This document shows positions 25,686 through 33,084 of a stretch of 64,000 bases of DNA, piece by piece. Numbering within the stretch: the stretch's first letter is position 1; every line of letters begins with the position of its first letter. Source of the DNA: UBA5793 sp040255465 (GTDB taxonomy: Bacteria; Planctomycetota; Phycisphaerae; Phycisphaerales; UBA5793); contig JBDZVA010000001.1 in assembly GCA_040255465.1 (NCBI GenBank), positions 558,001 through 622,000 of the forward strand. The letters run 5' to 3'. The position numbers and the translations under genes are program-made. The notes below the pieces were generated by a model. The model saw only the letters and a list, made by a program, of their open reading frames with translations. It ran no database searches and had not been told where the DNA came from.

Positions 25686-26522
25686 ATGGTCAGGCGGATT
25701 GAGGACTCAATTGACGGCGGGGGGGTGAGTCCGAGCCCCGATGTGGTCGGGCCCCGGGTGGCGGTGATCTTCCTCCAGCCGCGCTGCAACATGCACTGCA
25801 CCTTCTGCATCACCGAAGATAACTTCAATGCCTTCACCTTCGACCAGGCGGCCCGCCTGCTGCGCGAACTTCGCGCCGGTGGGACGGTGCGCTCCGTCGT
25901 GCTCGGAGGCGGCGAGCCTTTCGACTGGCCGCACGATGTGGCGCGACTTGCCGCCATCGGAAAGACCCTGGGCTTCACCATGCAGGTGGGAACCAACGGC
26001 ATCGCGGTGCCCGATCGCTTTGAACGCCTTGACGCGATTGATCGCTGGGTCCTGCCGCTCGAGTCGGTCGCGCCCGAATCACACAACGCCATGCGGCTCT
26101 ATCGCGGCCGCCACCACGCCATCATTCTCGATCGCCTCGAGTCGCTTCGACGTGTTGCAAAATCGGTCACGATCTCAACTGTCATCACCCAAACCAACTT
26201 TGATGAAGTGAGTGAAGTGGGGCGGTTTCTCGGTGACTACGTGCAGCGCGGCGGCAACGTCCATGCATGGCATCTCTACCAGTTCCTCTCCATCGGCCGC
26301 GGCGGCGCGGTGCACGGCGAACAACTCGCGCTGTTGCCGGGCGTCTACGAATACGTCTGTGCCCAGGCTGAAGCGCTGGGCCTGCCGTTTCGCATCTATC
26401 GACGCACCGACATGTACCACTCGCGCACCGTTGAGTTCTTCTGGATGGATCGTGGCGTCGTGCGCTTCGGCAGCCGGGCGTGGGGCCCCGCGCCGGTGCA
26501 ACTGACCGTCGGCGTGAACTGA
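25686..26522 (+). CDS. Radical SAM protein
   Basis: 278 residues. The iron-sulfur motif is CNMHCTFC at about residue 37 (CX3CX2C), placed after a beta strand VAVIFLQPR; VLGGGEPFDW is the GGE motif for SAM binding, and VGTNGIAVP and LPLESVAPESHNAMR follow in the usual TIM-barrel order. No SPASM-type Cys cluster is seen at the C-terminus. It should cleave SAM to a 5'-deoxyadenosyl radical. The substrate is unknown. It has its own promoter and is bracketed by two hairpin terminators, with secreted protein genes on both sides. Confidence 0.9.
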   Translation: MVRRIEDSIDGGGVSPSPDVVGPRVAVIFLQPRCNMHCTFCITEDNFNAFTFDQAARLLRELRAGGTVRSVVLGGGEPFDWPHDVARLAAIGKTLGFTMQVGTNGIAVPDRFERLDAIDRWVLPLESVAPESHNAMRLYRGRHHAIILDRLESLRRVAKSVTISTVITQTNFDEVSEVGRFLGDYVQRGGNVHAWHLYQFLSIGRGGAVHGEQLALLPGVYEYVCAQAEALGLPFRIYRRTDMYHSRTVEFFWMDRGVVRFGSRAWGPAPVQLTVGVN

Positions 26523-26550
26523 CGGAAGGTCTTCTATTGAAAACGCACAA

Positions 26551-26576
26551 GGCCCATGCCGGAGGTGGCATGGGCC
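26551..26576. terminator. Bidirectional hairpin between convergent genes
   Basis: A perfect 10-base stem, GGCCCATGCC with GGCATGGGCC, closes a GGAGGT loop. On the plus strand an A-rich stretch precedes it, which reads as T-rich after the hairpin on the minus strand (TTGTGCGTTTTC). It can serve both the radical SAM gene and the minus-strand gene ending at 26633. Confidence 0.7.
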
Positions 26577-26632
26577 CTGGCGTGTTGTCGCTGCAGCCGC
26601 GCACAGTGCGGCGCTCGACAGGACGGAGATCG

Positions 26633-27466
26633 TTACGGGATCTGCGCCACGGTGCTGGTGTTGCACGAGCCGGACTCCACCAACTGGAGGAAGTGTCCGC
26701 AGGCGCTCGTCCCCGCTGAACCATTGACCGAGCCCGAGCCGCTGCCCGTGCCGATGATGTTCACGAGGCGAACCTGACCCTGAATGCCCAGCTGCGTTCC
26801 CTGGCAGGCGCCGTTGGGAATCGTGGTGCTGCCCTGGTTGTTGCCAAAGACGATGCCCTGCTGGCGGTTGGGCGTCGCGCCGCTCCACGCGACACGCACC
26901 GTGCCCGGGCACGTACCCGACACGCTGCAGCGGTAGCCGCCCTGCGAGATGACGACGTTGTCGAACTGGTGGAAGGGGCTGGCCTGCGTCCACTCGATCG
27001 AGTCAAGGCCGGTGAAGCCGCTGAGGTTGTAGGTCACCAGATCGAGCGGGAGAATGCCGTCCGGATCCGAGTGATTGATCGTCTGGAACACCTGGCCGCC
27101 GCCCGTCTTGTTGCCGACGAGGCTGATGGTCACGCTGCCCGGGCTGTTCAGGCACGCGAAGTCGATCGACTCCACGTCGAACGAACTGCCATCCACAGCG
27201 CTGATTTTGATGACGCCGCTGACCGTGTTGTTGAACAGCGCCGTCGATCCGGGATAGCGAGTCTCTTGAGTGCCAAACGTCGCAAAATTGAAGGGCTCAC
27301 CCTGACCCTTGGTGACCTGGAAGCCGTCTTCGGTCACCACGGTTCCATGATCCGCGATCCCGCCGTCATTATGCTCAAGGGCCTGGAAATCGAGAACCTG
27401 CGCTTGAGCCCCGAGGGTCAGGCCGCAGGTAGCGATCGCCATCGATACGACATGAGATACTCGCAT
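26633..27466 (-). CDS. Secreted protein with C-terminal module B
   Basis: 277 residues. A signal peptide (MRVSHVVSMAIATCGLTLGAQA) precedes VLDFQALEHNDGG and a beta-rich domain of about 150 residues (residues 25-180). The C-terminal 95 residues form a separate module: GTCPGTVRVAWSGATPNRQ, IPNGACQGTQLG, SACGHFLQLVESGSC and a final VAQIP. The same module, with the same last five residues, ends the protein at 62150-63094. GAAGGAG lies 7 bases before the ATG. The role is unknown; the fixed C-terminus suggests sorting, anchoring or ligand binding. Confidence 0.78.
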   Translation of the reverse strand: MRVSHVVSMAIATCGLTLGAQAQVLDFQALEHNDGGIADHGTVVTEDGFQVTKGQGEPFNFATFGTQETRYPGSTALFNNTVSGVIKISAVDGSSFDVESIDFACLNSPGSVTISLVGNKTGGGQVFQTINHSDPDGILPLDLVTYNLSGFTGLDSIEWTQASPFHQFDNVVISQGGYRCSVSGTCPGTVRVAWSGATPNRQQGIVFGNNQGSTTIPNGACQGTQLGIQGQVRLVNIIGTGSGSGSVNGSAGTSACGHFLQLVESGSCNTSTVAQIP

Positions 27467-27768
27467 TGTCAATCTCCTTCACTTCGATACACACAAAGCT
27501 CCGCGCCACATTGGCGCGAAAGTGGAACAGACCACACAGCGTGCGAGAGCGAAAATGATCTGCAATCAGAGCGCCTGCCCGGGCGCGGGCGGCACACTCC
27601 CCTCACACGATTCCAAGCCAGTCGCAGCTCAGCCAGGGGTTCACCACACGTATTTCAAGAACCCACACGAGCAAGGCCTGCCACGGCCCGAGGAACAACC
27701 ACCGGTAATATACCGCTTGGCCCTGCAAATAGGGCCGCAATTCCGAAAAAATCGCAAAAATCGGACCC
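27467..27768. other. Intergenic region without a supported gene
   Basis: 302 bases between two minus-strand genes. It should hold the promoter of the module B gene; no convincing -35/-10 pair was found. The part near 27719-27765 contains two small hairpins that may end the upstream transcript. Confidence 0.5.
27719..27736 (-). terminator. Possible hairpin after the gene at 27769
   Basis: GGCCCT and AGGGCC pair perfectly around GCAAAT. On the minus strand a T-rich stretch (27746-27760) comes before, not after, the stem, so intrinsic termination is doubtful. Confidence 0.3.
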
Positions 27769-28296
27769 TCAGAATTGCCCTTGAAGCCAGGCGAGCATCT
27801 CCTGGTCCGCCTGCGACTTCGCCTCGGCTTCCGCCCCTGCACCGCTCATCGATGTCTTTTTCGTCACCGTGTGTGCCCCGATCGGGTGACCCGCCTTGTC
27901 GAAGAGGAACGCGCTGATGGAGTACGAGCCTTCGTTGCTGCTCACCACGCCAAGCCCCGTCGCCACGCCGGCCCCGATGCCCGTGCTGTTGCGAACGAGA
28001 ACGATGACCGTGTTGACCTGCGAATGACTGCCGGCCCGCAGCGAACCGGGCAACCGGTCGTGCAGCTCGTCGATGCGCTTCATCTCCGAATCAACCACCA
28101 CCGCCGGACCCACGGCTTTGCCCGCCGGCGCACCGGTCGGGCGATTGTCGAGCATGGCGATGTAATCATCCACGTGCGCGGTCAGGCCATCAGGCCCCAC
28201 GCCCGACTGCATGACGAGAAACACAATCCCGATGACAATCGCCAACAGAATCACAATCGCCACCGCGCTGATGCCCCGATGACTGCGTCTGGTCAT
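27769..28296 (-). CDS. Single-helix membrane-anchored protein, unknown function
   Basis: 175 residues. A basic N-terminus (MTRRSHRGIS) precedes one helix, AVAIVILLAIVIGIVFLVM, and the rest should be outside the cytoplasm. It includes VDDYIAMLDNRPTGAPAGK and a Val/Gly-rich strand region (VNTVIVLVRNSTGIGAGVATGLGVV). AAGGAG precedes ATG 28296. No family is recognised. Confidence 0.65.
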   Translation of the reverse strand: MTRRSHRGISAVAIVILLAIVIGIVFLVMQSGVGPDGLTAHVDDYIAMLDNRPTGAPAGKAVGPAVVVDSEMKRIDELHDRLPGSLRAGSHSQVNTVIVLVRNSTGIGAGVATGLGVVSSNEGSYSISAFLFDKAGHPIGAHTVTKKTSMSGAGAEAEAKSQADQEMLAWLQGQF

Positions 28297-28420
28297 GCTG
28301 CCGCTCCTTGTTGTGCGGGCCGCCGGGCGCGGAAGAGGATTAACAAAGCCCGGCTCCAGATGAGTATCAGGCACTTCCAGCGCACGTCAAGGACCATCCG
28401 CGCGGAATTGCGGTGCGGCT

Positions 28421-29014
28421 TCAGGCGCGGTGCTCCTGTCCCGCCCTGGCGCGGCGTTCGGCCAGCCGATGGCGACCGAGCTCCAGCAGCCGCCGCGCGC
28501 GTTTGACGGCGATGATCGTGATCGGATAACTGATCAGCGCCACGATCAGCCCGATGATCGCTCCGCCGATGAACATCGGCACGAGCACATCCACACCCAA
28601 CTCGAGCAGTTGCCGGAACTGACTCACCACTTCGTAGAACTCAAAACGGCTCAGGTCATGCACGACACCCGACATCGCCTTGTGGATGTCGACCGGCCGC
28701 CCCGACCAGAAATGTCGACCGAGGTAGTACGTCGCCGCGTAGATCGGCGGAATCGTCAGCGGATTGGTGATCCAGACCGCCATGATCGCCGGCGCCGGGT
28801 TCGCACGCACCATCGACGCGAGAAAAGCCGCGATGATCATCTGGAACCCGATGGTCGGCGAGAACGCCACCACGATGCCGATCGCCAGCCCCAGCGCAAT
28901 CGCGCGCGGCGAGCCCTCCAGCCGCACCATCCGCCGCCAACCCTCGCGCGAGCCGCGCCGAAAGCTGATCCACAGCGCTCTCAAGCGCCTCAGTCGATGA
29001 CGACGATGCCTCAT
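28421..29014 (-). CDS. DUF2062 domain membrane protein
   Basis: 197 residues. An Arg-rich N-terminus leads to the DUF2062 core: GSPRAIALGLAIGIVVAFSP, then FQMIIAAFLASMVRANPAPAIMAVWITNPLTIPPIYAATYYLG across two helices (residues 50-95). The NPLTIPPIY motif is typical. Two more helices end the protein. Family members are inner-membrane proteins of unknown role, sometimes fused to glycosyltransferases. Confidence 0.9.
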   Translation of the reverse strand: MRHRRHRLRRLRALWISFRRGSREGWRRMVRLEGSPRAIALGLAIGIVVAFSPTIGFQMIIAAFLASMVRANPAPAIMAVWITNPLTIPPIYAATYYLGRHFWSGRPVDIHKAMSGVVHDLSRFEFYEVVSQFRQLLELGVDVLVPMFIGGAIIGLIVALISYPITIIAVKRARRLLELGRHRLAERRARAGQEHRA

Positions 29015-29158
29015 GCGCAGTCGATCCTGTCAAGCGAGTGTCTGCGGGGCCCCTGAAGCGCCCCGCTGAGCCTGGGTGCGAGGATAGCGCGAGCGCCGGC
29101 GCTTCGCCGAATCCCGATCGGCCCGACGCCGTGCATCGCTTGAGAGTAGCATCCATCG

Positions 29159-29677
29159 ATGCAGAACACCCCGCCATTCGACGAGGAAAGCGACGGCCCC
29201 ACCTGTCACAAGTGCGGCTACATCCTCCGCGGTCTGCGCTCGCCCAATTGCAGCGAATGCGGCGAACCGCGCGTCCGACGCATCTCCTACTTCGAGCGCC
29301 AGCACTTCGACGCCATCCGCGCCGCACTTGATCTCGCCGATGTGCCCTACGCCTACCACGATCCAACCGTCGGCGTTGTGGGCATGCACAACCTGCTCGA
29401 CGGCGTGAACTTCCAACCCGTCCTCTTCATCCGCTGGCGCGATCTCCGCAACGCCGAAGCCGCCATCGAGCAGGTCGGCCTCACCCCGCCCGTCGCCCTC
29501 ATTGACGAAACCCATCCTTACTGCCCGTGCTGCGGCTTTCTCCTGCCGCCCCCCGATCAAGACGAGTGCCGCTGCGCCGTCTGCGGCACCATCTGCGCCT
29601 GGTACGATCCTGCCGACACCGATGATGACGATTTCCAACACGACCCCGCCGGAATCCCCGCCGATGAACCCCATTGA
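29159..29677 (+). CDS. Double zinc-ribbon protein
   Basis: 172 residues, soluble. The first ribbon is CHKCGYILRGLRSPNCSECG at residues 16-35 and the second is CPCCGFLLPPPDQDECRCAVCG at about residues 121-142 (given here as CPCC and CAVC pairs). Between them lies a DUF2007-like alpha/beta part (VPYAYHDPTVGVVGMHNLL; FIRWRDLRNAEAAIEQVG). Both ribbons could bind zinc. A TAGCAT hexamer ends 6 bases before ATG 29159 and no Shine-Dalgarno is present. It overlaps the next gene by 14 bases. Confidence 0.75.
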   Translation: MQNTPPFDEESDGPTCHKCGYILRGLRSPNCSECGEPRVRRISYFERQHFDAIRAALDLADVPYAYHDPTVGVVGMHNLLDGVNFQPVLFIRWRDLRNAEAAIEQVGLTPPVALIDETHPYCPCCGFLLPPPDQDECRCAVCGTICAWYDPADTDDDDFQHDPAGIPADEPH

Positions 29678-29996
29678 AGCTTTCGAAACACTCGACCTCC
29701 GCGTCGGCCGCATCGAAAAATGCGAACCCAACGCCAAAGCCCGCAAACCTTCCTACTGCCTCTGGATCGACTTCGGCCCATCGCTCGGCCAGCGCACCAG
29801 CAGCGCCCAGCTCACCGATCTCTACCAGCCCGGCGATCTCGTCGGCCGCCACATCATTGCCGCCGTCAACCTCGGCGAGCGCCGCATCGCCGGCTTCAAT
29901 TCACAGGTCCTCGTCCTCGGCCTGCCCGACGAACAGAACCGCGTCGTGCTCCTCACGCCCGAGCGCGATGTTCCCCTCGGCGGCCGCGTCTATTGA
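29664..29996 (+). CDS. csaA: CsaA-like tRNA-binding domain protein
   Basis: 110 residues, the usual length for CsaA. The OB-fold motifs are FETLDLRVGRIEKCEPNAKARKPSY (residues 6-30), WIDFGPSLGQRTSSAQLTDLY, and VNLGERRIAGFNSQVLVLG. CsaA is an export-related chaperone in Bacillus with a tRNA-binding fold related to the C-terminus of MetRS. I start at ATG 29664, inside the end of the previous gene, because the family begins there. Confidence 0.88.
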   Translation: MNPIEAFETLDLRVGRIEKCEPNAKARKPSYCLWIDFGPSLGQRTSSAQLTDLYQPGDLVGRHIIAAVNLGERRIAGFNSQVLVLGLPDEQNRVVLLTPERDVPLGGRVY

Positions 29997-30023
29997 TGAT
30001 CGGTTTGCAAGGCGCCTGCGCAC

Positions 30024-30584
30024 TCAACGCGGCACCAGATACCCGCGCGCATTTTCCCACCGCTTGTCATGCTTCGCGCCGCTCTGCCGATCGACGTCGT
30101 ACAACGTGAAGAACACTTCCCAGAATCGCTGCCCGTTCTTCTGCACGGTGTACGCCTCGCCTTCAAGCACGTAGTGGGCCCGGCTCGCGCTGCCCAGCGT
30201 CGCCGCATCGACAAACGCCATGTGGCTCGCCGCGCCCGTCCGCGCCAGATCGGCGCGTAGTCGCGCTCCGAGCGCCGCGACACCCTCGTTGGCCGCACTC
30301 GAGCGATTCACCAGCTCAGGCATGAGGATGATCGAGTTGCCCTGCGCATCGCGCGCCGGCTCGCCGATCGCGGTGAGAATCCCCACGATGATCCGGCCCG
30401 CCAGGTCGTCGACTTCATCTCCGCCCAGCCGCGCCGACGGCTCCGCCTGGTGAGCCCGGGCTTCGCTGAGCCCCGAGGGCTTGCTCGCCTCGCGCTGCAC
30501 GTCTTTGGACGTACAGCCGATAACAAAAATCGCTAAAGTCGCCCATGCGGTCGCGAAATTCCATGCGTTGTAGCGGCGTTTCAT
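30024..30584 (-). CDS. LpoB-like lipoprotein
   Basis: 186 residues. The signal peptide ends with the lipobox VIGC near residue 24. The mature part has DDLAGRIIVGILTAIG and SIILMPELVNRSS, then ALGARLRADLARTG, FVDAATLGSASRAHYVLEGE and FWEVFFTLYDVDRQSGA. This order resembles penicillin-binding protein activator LpoB and related curli-type lipoproteins with a TolB N-terminal-like fold. I am not certain of the function. AGAAGG precedes ATG 30584. Confidence 0.65.
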   Translation of the reverse strand: MKRRYNAWNFATAWATLAIFVIGCTSKDVQREASKPSGLSEARAHQAEPSARLGGDEVDDLAGRIIVGILTAIGEPARDAQGNSIILMPELVNRSSAANEGVAALGARLRADLARTGAASHMAFVDAATLGSASRAHYVLEGEAYTVQKNGQRFWEVFFTLYDVDRQSGAKHDKRWENARGYLVPR

Positions 30585-30771
30585 CGGCACACCTTCTCTT
30601 GTAGGAGCCGTTTCACCGGCGGTCCCGCACTGTTACACCACCCCGCACCCCCGGCGGCTGCGTCGATGAATCGTACCACCTCGAACTGACGCCGCGATCG
30701 CCGCCGTGCGACGCCAACGCCCGCCCGACGCCCGCAATGACACGCCAGACCGATCAGGAGCGACACCCGTG

Positions 30772-30960
30772 ATGACCAAAGACCAGCTCACCGCCGCCAT
30801 CATCTCCATCAACCAGTCTGCTGCCGTCGAATTCCTCATGTCCTTCGACATCCGCGACCTCCGCCGATACCTCGACCACCTCGAGATCACCCGCGAGCCG
30901 CGCGGCCGCACCTCCGTCTGGAAACGACCCGGCGACACCCCGGCCATCGCCATGGGCTGA
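30772..30960 (+). CDS. Small soluble protein, 62 residues
   Basis: 62 residues. It reads MTKDQLTAAIISINQSAAVE, then FLMSFDIRDLRRYLDHLEI and a C-terminus with RGRTSVWKRPGDTPAI. It appears to be two helices and a short basic tail. CAGGAG lies about 11 bases before the ATG. I believe similar small proteins exist in planctomycetes, but no function is known. Confidence 0.6.
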   Translation: MTKDQLTAAIISINQSAAVEFLMSFDIRDLRRYLDHLEITREPRGRTSVWKRPGDTPAIAMG

Positions 30961-31126
30961 TCACCGCGCCTGGCGCTCGCGCATCCTTCGCCGCCCGGCC
31001 CCGCCGGCGCCATCGCCTCACGCCCATCCAATCAGACGCGCCCCACCCCCGCGCCATTCCAGCGCCCGCCTCCCCATGCGCCTCCTCCGTCTCGCCTTTC
31101 TCAAATCTCAGACTTCGAATCTACAT

Positions 31127-31148
31127 CACCCCGTCACCCCGTCACCCC
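31127..31148. repeat. Short tandem repeat TCACCCCG
   Basis: Three consecutive copies of an 8-base unit close to TCACCCCG in the 278-base gap before frr. It may reflect replication slippage. Confidence 0.5.
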
Positions 31149-31238
31149 ATCGCGCCGCCGCACCTGCCCCGCACCTCCTCCCGGCGTATGCTTGTCATTC
31201 ACAAATCGCAGCAATGGCGAGCGGCGGAGGATGACCTG

Positions 31239-31805
31239 ATGGATGTCGAGATGATCGTGCTCGAGTGCGAAGAGCACATGACCAAAGCCATCGAATACCT
31301 CAAGCACGAACTCCGGGGCCTTCGCACCGGCCGCGCCTCCACCGCCATGATCGAACACGTCAAGGTCGACGCCTACGGCTCGCCGACCGACCTCAAAAAC
31401 CTCGCCGGCCTCTCCACCCCCGAGCCCAACCAGATCCTCGTCAAGCCCTTCGATCCCTCCACCATTCAGGACATCATCAAGGGCATCGAGAAAGCCGACC
31501 TCGGCCTCAACCCGCGCTCCGAAGGCAAACAGATCCGCGTCCCCGTGCCCACGCTCTCGGGCGAACGCCGCAAGCAGATCGCCGGCCAGGCTAAGTCCGC
31601 CGGCGAACAGGCCAAGATCGCCATCCGCAACGCCCGCCGGGACGCCAACAAACACATCGACGCCGCCGAAAAAGAAAAAGCCAACGGCATCTCCGAAGAC
31701 ATGGCCAAAGGCTTCAAAGACGACGTTCAGGAACTCACCAAAAAGTACGAAGCCGAAGTCGACGCCCTCGTCGATCACAAGACCAAAGAGATCACCGAGG
31801 TCTGA
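31239..31805 (+). CDS. frr: Ribosome recycling factor
   Basis: 188 residues, normal for RRF, which with EF-G splits the post-termination ribosome. Motifs: HMTKAIEYLKHELRGLRTGRAS, KVDAYGSPTDLKNLA, STPEPNQILVKPFDPS, GLNPRSEGKQIRVPVP and RRDANKHIDAAEKEK. ATG 31239 has GGAGG eight bases upstream; more 5' in-frame starts are not needed. The usual partners rpsB, tsf and pyrH are not nearby. Confidence 0.97.
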   Translation: MDVEMIVLECEEHMTKAIEYLKHELRGLRTGRASTAMIEHVKVDAYGSPTDLKNLAGLSTPEPNQILVKPFDPSTIQDIIKGIEKADLGLNPRSEGKQIRVPVPTLSGERRKQIAGQAKSAGEQAKIAIRNARRDANKHIDAAEKEKANGISEDMAKGFKDDVQELTKKYEAEVDALVDHKTKEITEV

Positions 31806-31899
31806 CGACGCATGGCCGTTGACGAGCCGCGCCCGTCAGGAAGCGGGTTTCGCAAAACCGCTGACAACCCGCAACGCAAGCGTCGCAACGCGCACCCCA

Positions 31900-32379
31900 T
31901 CATCCCCGCGAAGGCGGGGATCCACTCCGATTCACTTCACCCGACTCCTTTCGCCGTGTCGCCGGCTGCCAGTGCGCCACGCTCACGCCGTACACACCTC
32001 CCCAAATCTCGCGCAACTGCGCAGCGAGCTCGCGCTTGCCGCACTCGGGGCAGACGATGTGCTCACCATCGCCATCCTCGATCACCGGATGTCGGCATTT
32101 GCGACACAGCATCATCGTGCTCGCCGCAAGCCGCCGCGCCTCGCGCCGCCGCGCCGCGGCGAAGCACCAACCGCCGACGCCGGTCATCGAAACGCACGAC
32201 ACGTTCATTACAATCAGGCTCACGCTTGAAGCGCCGAGCCAGAAGATGGCCGCGATCATCACCGCCAGCGTCGCCACGTAAAGCAGCGCGATGCCGCCGA
32301 GCCACAGCCGCTCCGCCTGACTCCAGCGAACGGCGAACAGAAACCCCTCCGGCAACTCAAACCGCCAGCGCAGCGCCAT
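31900..32379 (-). CDS. Membrane protein with zinc ribbon, probably leaderless
   Basis: 159 residues. Two helices lie at about residues 25-45 (GIALLYVATLAVMIAAIFWLG) and 50-70, followed by a basic stretch and a ribbon MLCRKCRHPVIEDGDGEHIV with CPECGKRE. The C-terminal tail is Arg/Gly/Ser-rich and runs through a REP-like hairpin. ATG 32379 begins 6 bases after the -10 box of a good promoter, so the message should be leaderless. No Shine-Dalgarno is present. Confidence 0.7.
   Translation of the reverse strand: MALRWRFELPEGFLFAVRWSQAERLWLGGIALLYVATLAVMIAAIFWLGASSVSLIVMNVSCVSMTGVGGWCFAAARRREARRLAASTMMLCRKCRHPVIEDGDGEHIVCPECGKRELAAQLREIWGGVYGVSVAHWQPATRRKESGEVNRSGSPPSRG
31903..31922. repeat. REP-like palindrome
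   Basis: ATCCCCGC and GCGGGGAT pair around GAAG. The sequence resembles REP elements found in many proteobacteria. A related but degenerate copy starts near 32958. It lies in the 3' end of the zinc-ribbon gene. Confidence 0.5.
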
Positions 32380-32385
32380 GCCGCC

Positions 32386-32414
32386 AGCGTAACAGATATC
32401 AGCAATCCTGTCAA
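32386..32414 (-). promoter_or_regulatory. Sigma70-like promoter, copy 1 of a duplicated cassette
   Basis: On the minus strand TTGACA (32409-32414), a 17-base spacer and TACGCT (32386-32391). The ATG of the downstream gene is at 32379, exactly 6 bases beyond. The spacer shares GGAT and ATCTGT with copy 2. Confidence 0.75.
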
Positions 32415-32474
32415 TCGCAATTCCGTCCCCCTTCTCCCAGGTGGGGAAGGCCGGGAAGGGGGACGTTCGTCCTC

Positions 32475-32858
32475 TTATCTCGGCAGCGCACCCGCCCGCG
32501 CCTCTCTCAATCGCTTCGCACTCTTGAGATACTTCGACAGTCTCGTGAGCATGATGTAACTCAGTATCGTCCCCACCGGAAACGCAAAAAGATAGATCGA
32601 CGCCATCACATACGCCAGCGGCGCCCACTTCGGATTCCCGCGCCACGTCGCGATCCCGCCCACGACGCCCGTCGCTCCCACGATGGCCATGATGACGAAC
32701 ACCACGCGCGGCTGGTCATCGGCATCCGGCCCCGCGATCGCCACAGCGGTCCCGGCCAACGCAAACAGCCCCCCGACCAGCACGAACAGCACCGAGATCG
32801 CTCGAATGTTCCGATAGTTGCGATACTCGGCCGCCTCCAGCACCTGCGATGCCTTCAT
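32475..32858 (-). CDS. Small multi-helix membrane protein
   Basis: 127 residues. A polar N-terminus (MKASQVLEAAEYRNYRNIR) leads to four hydrophobic helices: AISVLFVLVGGLFALAGTAVA, VFVIMAIVGATGVVGGIA, LAYVMASIYLFAFPVGTILSY (partly) and a short last one before a basic tail. GGAGGTGAC precedes ATG 32858. The family is unknown. It sits downstream of a duplicated promoter and a small leader frame. Confidence 0.72.
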   Translation of the reverse strand: MKASQVLEAAEYRNYRNIRAISVLFVLVGGLFALAGTAVAIAGPDADDQPRVVFVIMAIVGATGVVGGIATWRGNPKWAPLAYVMASIYLFAFPVGTILSYIMLTRLSKYLKSAKRLREARAGALPR

Positions 32859-32859
32859 G

Positions 32860-32907
32860 TCACCTCCATTGCCGCCCCGGCGACAGCAATCGCCGCTCAA
32901 ACATCAT
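32860..32907 (-). CDS. Putative 15-codon leader peptide
   Basis: An ATG at 32907 starts exactly 6 bases after the -10 box of the second promoter copy and reads MMFERRLLSPGRQWR, then TGA. The stop codon sits one base before the ATG of the downstream membrane protein and overlaps its Shine-Dalgarno. It could couple or attenuate translation. Expression is not shown. Confidence 0.4.
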   Translation of the reverse strand: MMFERRLLSPGRQWR

Positions 32908-32913
32908 CGTCCC

Positions 32914-32942
32914 AGCGTAACAGATCCCCGCGATCCTGTCAA
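32914..32942 (-). promoter_or_regulatory. Sigma70-like promoter, copy 2 of a duplicated cassette
   Basis: On the minus strand TTGACA (32937-32942), 17-base spacer and TACGCT (32914-32919). It matches copy 1 across more than 35 bases, including flanks. The first ATG is again 6 bases downstream. Confidence 0.75.
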
Positions 32943-33084
32943 TTGCAGTTCCGTTCGTCATCCCCGCGCACGCGCCGATCCACGATTTCGCCACGCCCAC
33001 CACATCACGCCCACCACACCCAAAGCCCGGGCATGGCATGCCTGGGCCGAACCAGACGCGCACGTCACCTCATACCATCCCCCA

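Noticed and set aside
27603..27842. 79-codon minus-strand frame across the end of the gene at 27769
   Set aside because: It overlaps the real gene out of frame, has no ribosome site and contains two hairpins.
29020..29040. TTGACAGGATCG before the DUF2062 gene as a third copy of the promoter cassette
   Set aside because: The TTGACA lies about a dozen bases before the ATG, leaving no room for a spacer and -10 box.
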